Part shown: positions 53,659-59,428 of the stretch, piece by piece | How positions within the stretch are numbered: position 1 is the first letter of the stretch | Layout: every line of letters starts with the position of its first letter | Source: Planctomycetaceae bacterium | GTDB lineage: Bacteria > Planctomycetota > Planctomycetia > Pirellulales > Pirellulaceae | Direction: 5' to 3' | Assembly (NCBI GenBank): GCA_005798335.1 | Contig: SYJV01000412.1 | Location: 1 to 59,428 of the forward strand | DNA length: 59,428 nt | The notes under the pieces: model-generated | Database searches by the model: none | Seen by the model: only the letters and a program-made list of their open reading frames with translations | What the model was told of the DNA's origin: nothing | Made by a program: the position numbers and the translations under genes

Positions 53659-53792
53659 AGGCGAGCGGCAGATGGGAATTTACCAAGGCCTCAGCGAATA
53701 CAAGCCCTGTGCGCAAGCGAGTGCGTCAATCCTGGCATACACTCGCTTGCGCTTCGGGCTCGTATTGGTAAGAAACTATCTGCCGCTCGCCT
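53659..53792. repeat. Family-A palindromic repeat, full copy
   Basis: Terminal arms aggcgagcggcagat (53659-53673) and atctgccgctcgcct (53778-53792) match those of the copy at 9934-10067, and the interior is nearly identical apart from scattered substitutions. It lies between the convergent ketosynthase and TPR genes, ending 12 bases from the TPR stop codon, where it could serve as a bidirectional transcription end. A degenerate copy sits at the other end of the TPR gene (56701-56784). Confidence 0.9.
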
Positions 53793-53804
53793 AATTGCAA
53801 TCGC

Positions 53805-56585
53805 TCAGTGCTTGGCAGTGTTCTCGGTACCGCGCCGGAAGCGATCCAATTGCTGCTGATAATGCGGCTCGCGTGGGTCCAAACGCACACAATTTTGTGC
53901 GACTTCGATAGCTTGTGATTGCTGGCCCAAGCGAAAGTGTACCTCAGCTAAAGTATCTAACAACGTCGCCGACTGAGGTGCCAGTTCCGTAGCGATTTTG
54001 GCGTGTTTGAGTGCATTGTCGAGTTGCTGGTTACAACGAGCGTACATCCAAGCCAAGTTATTATGGTTGGTTGCGTCCTTGGGCCACGCATCAAGATGTT
54101 GCAGCATTCTTCGCTCGAAGCGCTCGAACATCGCCTTGGCTACATCGTGTTGTTGAAGCTCGACGAGCTTTGGATAGCATTCTTCCACTAATTCGATCCC
54201 CAGTGGCTGAAGTTGTTCCGCGGTTTCGATGCACTGCTGCGCTCCGGCAATGTCAGAGCGTGCGAGCAATCCGGCTGCGCGTAGCACTTGTTCCCGCTGT
54301 GCATAGCTCAGGAGCACGGAGAATCGCGTAGGATTGGGGAGCGACGGCGAGAGAAACGTTAGGCACACCGCTCGGCGCACTTCGGCCGAGGCGAGAGGTT
54401 CTTTCTGCTTGTCGATCACATCGGCCAGGTTCAAACCTGCAAAGTAGAACTCAGTGCTGGGGGCTGGCGATAACAAGAACGCTGCACGTGCATGACGCCG
54501 CGCCAAACTGAATTGCTCTTGATCGACCAGATGGATCGCAATGCTGCGATGCGCAGATTCGCCGCTTGCACGAACTGCTGACAAAGGTCGATAGGCAAGT
54601 GAGTCCTCCAATATGCCAGCCTGTTCGGATTGGCCCGCCAAAGCTCGTGCCGAAATTTCCTGCGCCAGCCAATCCAATCGAGTCGTATCGCGAGTGCGTG
54701 CTCGGTCCCAATATTCTGCTGCGTTCTGAAGATCACCTTTGCGCATCGATATTTCCGCTAGTGCCGACCAGTTGATCGCCCGACGATTCTTTCCTAGCGC
54801 GTGTTCATAGGCCAACTGTGGCAACCGAAGCTGAGTGGCCAACTTCATGAACTGATTCAAGTGCGATTCGGAAAATTCCTCTTCATTGGACGCGTTATCA
54901 TCGGCTTGATTCAGCCAATCTTCGAGCACACTCGCGGCTTGCGGACCAAACGCGTCGCGATCGATTCGCCATAGTTGCTCCATCAAGTCCCACTTCGAAA
55001 GACCGGCCTGGGCAAATTCTTTGACCGGCGCTGTGGCGAGCAGCGCGGGCGCGATTTCCGACCACTCCGGATATAAATGTCCCAGCACTTGCATACGAGC
55101 ATCGCGATTGAGCGAACTGTATTCGCGTTCCAGCAGCGTCAACAGCCGCCAACGCACCTGCGCTCGCTCCAGCGTACCAGCGATTCTGTTCCAGCAAATG
55201 GCTTGAATCGAAGAAGCTTGCACGCGCGATCCGTCCCGCCCAACTTCAACCAGCATCTCTAAGAGTTTCTCACCTTGAGCCTCAAAGCCGAGCGAAAACA
55301 AGGTGCCACACAATTGGGACATAGTTTCGAAGTCTTGCGTGTCGTTGGCTCGCAGACCCAGCGCCAGTCGCTCGGGCAAGCCACTGGTCCAAGTGTCAAA
55401 ATTATTCAGGTCTGCCGCCAAGCCCACTGACTGAAACGCTTTGTCATGATTCGATCGACTCAGCAAATATGAAAATGCTCCTTCGTCGCGCAAGTCCAAG
55501 AGCATTCCTCCGACGTCTTCACCCTGGCCAGCTAGGATCAGAGCGCTGATGAGCCTGGAGAATTCCGGCGGATTACCCGATAGTTTGCTCAGTGGGCTGG
55601 CAATCGGCGCCTGGTCCTCTTTCCGCTTCGCCTGATTTTCGTTAGCCAGCGGAGCTGACTGGCGGTTAGAACCATTCCATTGCAAATCATGGTACAGCGA
55701 TTTCAGCTCCTCGTGGTAAGGCTTGCCATTGATGTGCTGAATGACGATTTGTGAGGCGCGTCGACCTGGCGATTGATGTTGCGAACCGAGCAACGCGTCG
55801 CTTACTTCGGGTTTCAATAGTTCACCCCACTGGGCACTGGACAGCGCAATTCGTAGCCGCGTTCTCAGCGGAACGCTCTGCAGCGCTAGCGCTTGCAAAG
55901 ACTGACCCTTGAAGTGCAACTCAAGTGCCGACAAGTTTCCGTCGCTCAACTTCTTAGAATCAAGCGAAACTCCTTGTAGCACCGATAACCACAACTGTTC
56001 CTCAGCAGGCAAGAGTTGTTGGAGCACAGGCCAAGCCAAACTCGGATCGCCCTGCTTGACGGCTTCGTCCACCAACACATTCATGCGATCGTAGAGGATG
56101 GAGGATTTCAACGCAGTCACCAATTTGGGATTGCTGGCGAGCAGTTCCGTGGCGATCTTCCAGTGGTTCCGCTCGCAGAGTTCGAACAGCGCGGCATGGT
56201 TGGAGCGTTGAGCGAGTTGGATGAGCTCAACGAGTCGCTCGTCCTTCGTCGGTGAAACCTGCAGTCGCAGCAATAGCTCAAGGCTCTGTGCGGCTTCTGA
56301 AATCAATTTGTTGTCAGAATCCAAATGGCGTCGCACTTCAGCCAGGGCGCTCTCCCCTTTTGCCCACAGCTTGAGAAATGCATCGAGTCGCTCTCGATAG
56401 CGCGCGGACCCCAATTGCGCCACGATCTGATCAACCGAGGGCTCGGTGTTAGCCTTCGCAGAATCGACAACAGGTTCTTCTTGCTTAAGCGAGGTTTGAT
56501 CGTCCGCGACAACTCTAGTGCTGAGCGCTAGCATTACCACGGACCAGCTCCAAACCAGCCACCGCAATGCGTTGTAGTGCAACAT
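53805..56585 (-). CDS. Large exported TPR-repeat protein
   Basis: 926 residues from ATG 56585, with gagg six bases upstream. The open frame reaches 56756, but the extra part translates a repeat copy and is rejected. A signal peptide (ALRWLVWSWSVVMLALSTRV) is followed by a helical-repeat protein over its whole length. HEAT-like or SEL1-like helices fill residues 60-650, and clear TPR units come towards the C-terminus (NHNNLAWMYARCNQQLDNAL; LLDTLAEVHFRLGQQSQAIE). Such proteins are scaffolds; no enzyme domain is seen. It stands alone between two family-A repeats. Confidence 0.85.
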   Translation of the reverse strand: MLHYNALRWLVWSWSVVMLALSTRVVADDQTSLKQEEPVVDSAKANTEPSVDQIVAQLGSARYRERLDAFLKLWAKGESALAEVRRHLDSDNKLISEAAQSLELLLRLQVSPTKDERLVELIQLAQRSNHAALFELCERNHWKIATELLASNPKLVTALKSSILYDRMNVLVDEAVKQGDPSLAWPVLQQLLPAEEQLWLSVLQGVSLDSKKLSDGNLSALELHFKGQSLQALALQSVPLRTRLRIALSSAQWGELLKPEVSDALLGSQHQSPGRRASQIVIQHINGKPYHEELKSLYHDLQWNGSNRQSAPLANENQAKRKEDQAPIASPLSKLSGNPPEFSRLISALILAGQGEDVGGMLLDLRDEGAFSYLLSRSNHDKAFQSVGLAADLNNFDTWTSGLPERLALGLRANDTQDFETMSQLCGTLFSLGFEAQGEKLLEMLVEVGRDGSRVQASSIQAICWNRIAGTLERAQVRWRLLTLLEREYSSLNRDARMQVLGHLYPEWSEIAPALLATAPVKEFAQAGLSKWDLMEQLWRIDRDAFGPQAASVLEDWLNQADDNASNEEEFSESHLNQFMKLATQLRLPQLAYEHALGKNRRAINWSALAEISMRKGDLQNAAEYWDRARTRDTTRLDWLAQEISARALAGQSEQAGILEDSLAYRPLSAVRASGESAHRSIAIHLVDQEQFSLARRHARAAFLLSPAPSTEFYFAGLNLADVIDKQKEPLASAEVRRAVCLTFLSPSLPNPTRFSVLLSYAQREQVLRAAGLLARSDIAGAQQCIETAEQLQPLGIELVEECYPKLVELQQHDVAKAMFERFERRMLQHLDAWPKDATNHNNLAWMYARCNQQLDNALKHAKIATELAPQSATLLDTLAEVHFRLGQQSQAIEVAQNCVRLDPREPHYQQQLDRFRRGTENTAKH

Positions 56586-56700
56586 TACCGACCTCGGAAA
56601 TTGGTGATCGAGTTCCTTCGCTGCTACCGACGTTGATCTACGGATCATAACATCGGCAGCCCCGCTGTGGTTGGCCCCAGCAGAATTGGGTCTCTGCACT

Positions 56701-56784
56701 AAGGCGAGCGAATACAAGCCCGAAGCGCAAGCGAGTGCGTCAAGCCTGGCACGCACTCGCTTGCGCGTCGGGCTTCGTGTGGTA
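56701..56784. repeat. Family-A palindromic repeat, shortened copy
   Basis: The core gaatacaagcccgaagcgca ... tgcgcgtcgggcttcgtgtg is preserved with aaggcgagcg at the left, but the outer terminal repeats (gcagat/atctgc) are missing. Its hairpin arms pair over about 30 bases. It lies in the gap between the sulfatase and TPR genes, and its translation extends the TPR frame upstream. Confidence 0.8.
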
Positions 56785-56808
56785 ACCCGCTCAATTCATC
56801 GAACAATG

Positions 56809-58347
56809 CTAATTCATAACCAGCGGTTTAGGCGAGGCGACGAATCCAGCGGCACGCTGGCCGGCACCTGCTATTCCCGCGTCGCCGAGTTCCCGACGAG
56901 CTTGTTCGGCGAGTGCCATCAGCCTGCTTACGACCGTGGGATTTGCTGCGGCCACTTCGTGATCTTCATGCACATCCTGCCGAACGTCAAATAGTTGTAA
57001 GGGAGACTCGCTAGTTTTACGAGCCAAATTTGCATATTTGTTCGACAAGGGTAAGTACAGCTTCCAAGGACCCGAACGCACGGCCTGCAATTGTTCCATA
57101 CGATAATAATAGAACCCACTTTCATCCCAGTGCGATTTGGCATCCAGCTTACTGAAGATCACTTCCGATGCGTCACGCCCGTCAATTTTTTCTGGCGGCA
57201 ATTTTGCACCGGCTAGTTTTGCTAGCGTGGGCAGGAGATCCATGGTAGAACAGATTTCGTCTTGCACCCTACCAGCGGGGATCTTGCCCGGCCAGCGCAT
57301 AATGCAGGGCATGCGCATGGCACCTTCGCTGGTGTCGTAGCCAAATCCGCGATAAGGCAGACAGCTTCCCTGGGGCGGATTGCGTCGCGGCGCACCATTG
57401 TCGCTGGTCCAAATAACCAAAGTCTTTTCATCCAAGCCCATTCGCTTGACAGTCCGCATGATTTCACCGGTGCTCCAATCGAGTTCCTCGACACTGTCAC
57501 CGTAGTCGCCGTTTCGGCTCCTACCACGAAAACTGGGGCTGGAGAACGGATGAGTTGTCGAACCCGGCATGGTGTGTGGCAAGTACACGAAAAATGGTTG
57601 AGCTTGATGGCGCTCGATAAAATCGATGACTTCCTCCGTACATCGCTTGACTAAGAAATTGCGATCCGCTGGCGCTTCGATCACGCGCTGGCCGCGCATC
57701 AGCGGCAATTCGGGCCAGACCTCGGGGCGTTTATCTCGGGTCATATCGTCGCTGTACGGTATTCCAAAAAACTCATCGAATCCTTGGCGCGTGGGGAGGA
57801 AATCGGGCTGGTCGCCGAGGTGCCACTTGCCAAAAATTCCCGTCGCATAACCAACCGACTTGAGTATCTCTGCAATCGTAAACTCGCGTGGATTGAGCCC
57901 TTTGGTGGCGACGGGTTGCAACACCGCTCCATTAGTATCACTGACGTGCATGCTAACTCGCTGAGCGTAACATCCCGTCATGATGCTAGCGCGGCTGGGC
58001 GTGCAGACTCCGCTGCTGACATAGAAGCTCGTAAATTTGGTCCCTTCGCGCGCCAAACGATCGACGTTGGGAGTTCGATGCAATGTCGAGCCAAAGCATC
58101 CCAAATCCCCGTTCCCAAAGTTGTCGACGAAGAACACGATGACGTTGGGTTTCTCTTGTACCGGAGTTTCCTGAGCTGCGACCGACTGTGCGAATGCCAC
58201 AACCCACAACGCAATCGCGAACCAATACCAAAGGTCACGACCGCCGCGCGGCAATCGGTTCACTGCGGCCGTGAGAATATCGATCTTGCGATTCACTGTC
58301 GAACGACTCCCGCAACTGCACTGGGTAAGCGAATCAAAAAATTGCAT
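56809..58347 (-). CDS. Exported sulfatase (arylsulfatase A type)
   Basis: 512 residues from ATG 58347, which has ggag close upstream (ATG 58359 is possible). A basic leader of about 40 residues precedes the hydrophobic segment DLWYWFAIALWVVAFAQSVA. The catalytic domain starts NVIVFFVDNFGNGDLGCFGS, binding calcium through its first Asp residues. The formylglycine site is VCTPSRASIMTG (CxPxR type). ATGIFGKWHLGDQPDFLP and TLVIWTSDNGAPRRNP complete the active site. Planctomycetes use such enzymes to remove sulfate from algal polysaccharides. A formylglycine-generating enzyme is needed elsewhere. The long N-terminal leader is unusual and the true start may be further in. Confidence 0.92.
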   Translation of the reverse strand: MQFFDSLTQCSCGSRSTVNRKIDILTAAVNRLPRGGRDLWYWFAIALWVVAFAQSVAAQETPVQEKPNVIVFFVDNFGNGDLGCFGSTLHRTPNVDRLAREGTKFTSFYVSSGVCTPSRASIMTGCYAQRVSMHVSDTNGAVLQPVATKGLNPREFTIAEILKSVGYATGIFGKWHLGDQPDFLPTRQGFDEFFGIPYSDDMTRDKRPEVWPELPLMRGQRVIEAPADRNFLVKRCTEEVIDFIERHQAQPFFVYLPHTMPGSTTHPFSSPSFRGRSRNGDYGDSVEELDWSTGEIMRTVKRMGLDEKTLVIWTSDNGAPRRNPPQGSCLPYRGFGYDTSEGAMRMPCIMRWPGKIPAGRVQDEICSTMDLLPTLAKLAGAKLPPEKIDGRDASEVIFSKLDAKSHWDESGFYYYRMEQLQAVRSGPWKLYLPLSNKYANLARKTSESPLQLFDVRQDVHEDHEVAAANPTVVSRLMALAEQARRELGDAGIAGAGQRAAGFVASPKPLVMN

Positions 58348-58916
58348 ACTCCACTCCATACTCGCTCAGTACCTGTGGTGGCATCGCTACGCAAACCATC
58401 TGCGTCGATTTGCGTGACACAAGGATTATACAACGTAGCGGCGTCTAATAAGCGATTGTAATGGTACAAGGGCAGCCGAAAAGCCATTTCCGTTGGCCGC
58501 CGATCGCTTTAGAATTTCTCAACGATTCTTGCGGTTCATGCGTTCAAATTCCAAGGAATTGTGAACGCACAGTTTTATTCGACATGGAGACTTACGGGAA
58601 CTTGTTAGGACCATACGATCGTGATAGCTTATTGCTCCAGCGTCGCCAGGAGTTCTGCATTTCCGGTGCCTGGCATAGTTTGCGCGCTTTGTAGGTGGCA
58701 TCGAAGTTTGCGGCAGAAGGAGGTAGGGCTCTGCTGAGTTTTTTCGAGCCATTTCGCGCAATTGTTGCCAAAGCTACGCAGGAATTTGTACGAACTAACT
58801 GGTTGGTCTCTGTAGTGACGGAGATTGGCCGAAGGAGTGTCCGCAATATACTGTTGGGCAAATCGATAGGTGCACGCGATTTCGATTCCTTGTTCCAATA
58901 CAGAAGTACCTGCCGA
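58348..58916. other. Intergenic region upstream of glutamine synthetase
   Basis: 569 bases between the divergent sulfatase and glutamine synthetase genes. Frames on the minus strand (58592-58939) have no similarity that I recognise and overlap the synthetase start. The region may hold nitrogen-responsive control sites, but I cannot point to a specific promoter or riboswitch. Confidence 0.4.
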
Positions 58917-59428
58917 ATGTCATCAGATACGAAATTCAAACTGGAGTATGTTTGGCTCGATGGTTACCTGCCCGAGCCCAATTTGCGTAGCAAGACCAAG
59001 ATTGTAGACAGTGCCCCGAAGTCGCCTGCCGACTGTCCTGTATGGGGATTTGATGGTAGTTCCACTCAACAGGCTGAAGGTAAGAGCTCGGACTGCGTGC
59101 TGAAACCCGTCGCACTCTATCCCGACAGTACTCGCAAGAATGGCTTCTTAGTCATGTCCGAAGTGCTGCTGCCCGATATGAGTCCTCATCCGTCCAATTT
59201 CCGCGCAACCGTTGAAGATGATGCGGATTTGTGGATCGGGTTCGAACAAGAGTATTTCTTTGTCGAAAATGGTCGCCCCTTGGGTTTTCCAGGCGACGGT
59301 TATCCGGGGCCACAGGGGCCCTATTACACCGGCGTCGGATACAAAAATGTCGGCGATGTGGCTCGTCAAATCACTGAAGAACACATTGACATCACGTTGG
59401 ATGCTGGCATCAATATCGAAGGCATCAA
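58917..59428 (+). CDS. Glutamine synthetase, type II-like (5' part, cut by window end)
   Basis: The first 170 residues from ATG 58917 read without a stop to the window end. They show the beta-grasp domain (FKLEYVWLDGYLPEPNLRSK; CPVWGFDGSSTQQAEGKSSD) and the start of the catalytic domain with the metal-binding WIGFEQEYFF and GFPGDGYPGPQGPYYTGVG. The pattern WLDGYxPxxNLRSKTK and QGPYYTGVG is that of eukaryote-like GSII, not of the longer bacterial GSI. The enzyme joins ammonium to glutamate using ATP. The remaining 170 or so residues lie beyond the window. Confidence 0.92.
   Translation, partial: MSSDTKFKLEYVWLDGYLPEPNLRSKTKIVDSAPKSPADCPVWGFDGSSTQQAEGKSSDCVLKPVALYPDSTRKNGFLVMSEVLLPDMSPHPSNFRATVEDDADLWIGFEQEYFFVENGRPLGFPGDGYPGPQGPYYTGVGYKNVGDVARQITEEHIDITLDAGINIEGI

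Noticed and set aside
56586-56756. Upstream extension of the TPR protein frame
   Set aside because: It translates a family-A repeat; ATG 56585 has a good Shine-Dalgarno site and starts a signal peptide.
58592-58939. Minus-strand frame overlapping the glutamine synthetase start
   Set aside because: There is no similarity and no ribosome-binding site, and it overlaps conserved synthetase codons.
1-59428. CRISPR arrays, tRNA or rRNA genes, prophage
   Set aside because: No regularly spaced direct repeats, tRNA-like folds, rRNA signatures or phage structural genes were seen on either strand.

Overview
The window reads as a chromosomal segment of a planctomycete, most likely of the Pirellulaceae/Pirellulales. 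The evidence is gene content. There are two DUF1501 proteins with twin-arginine signals, a CxPxR sulfatase, secreted WD40, LamG, TPR and YCF48-type proteins, a Gfo/Idh/MocA remnant with a Tat leader, and many large exported proteins of unknown function. Base composition looks close to 50-55% G+C by eye (not computed). I found no rRNA, tRNA, CRISPR array, prophage or replication origin.

Layout. 0.4-7.6 kb: a membrane VWA protein, then an outer-membrane assembly locus in which the BamA POTRA module and the BamA beta-barrel are separate genes, then a one-pass membrane protein. 7.8-11.6 kb: a 29-codon basic protein on the minus strand, L-2-hydroxyglutarate oxidase, a short signal-anchored protein and a DNA-binding/membrane protein with Ser-Asp repeats. 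11.6-16.9 kb: a decayed oxidoreductase, two DUF1501 genes, a LamG protein and a WD40 protein. 16.9-19.4 kb: CstA-type transporter and a terminator-bearing intergenic region. 19.5-22.4 kb: a three-gene protein-kinase cassette next to an IS21-family transposase remnant. 22.4-31.1 kb: two related alpha/beta hydrolases around a 1349-residue TPM-like coiled-coil protein, MogA, a secreted WD40 protein and a DUF2442/DUF4160 pair. 31.3-36 kb (minus strand): exported methyltransferase, branched-chain aminotransferase, KtrA/KtrB potassium uptake and an isochorismatase-like hydrolase. 36-40.8 kb: penicillin-acylase-like enzyme, a truncated RND pump and a pectate lyase broken by one missing base. 41-48 kb (minus strand): Nudix hydrolase, glycosyltransferase, sensor kinase and a YCF48/CBM9 protein. 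48.5-51.9 kb (minus strand): an operon of ABC permease, ATPase and a MoaD/ThiS-like carrier, preceded by a class-I amidotransferase homologue lacking its catalytic Cys. 52.4-59.4 kb: KAS III-like ketosynthase, TPR protein, sulfatase and the 5' part of a type-II-like glutamine synthetase cut by the window end.

The most distinctive structural feature is the set of short palindromic intergenic repeats. There are at least five families, some flanking single large exported-protein genes. In three places they extend the open frame upstream of the probable real start. The best candidates for new biology are the kinase cassette (19.5-22.0 kb), the split BamA, the 29-residue basic protein and the repeat-bracketed genes.
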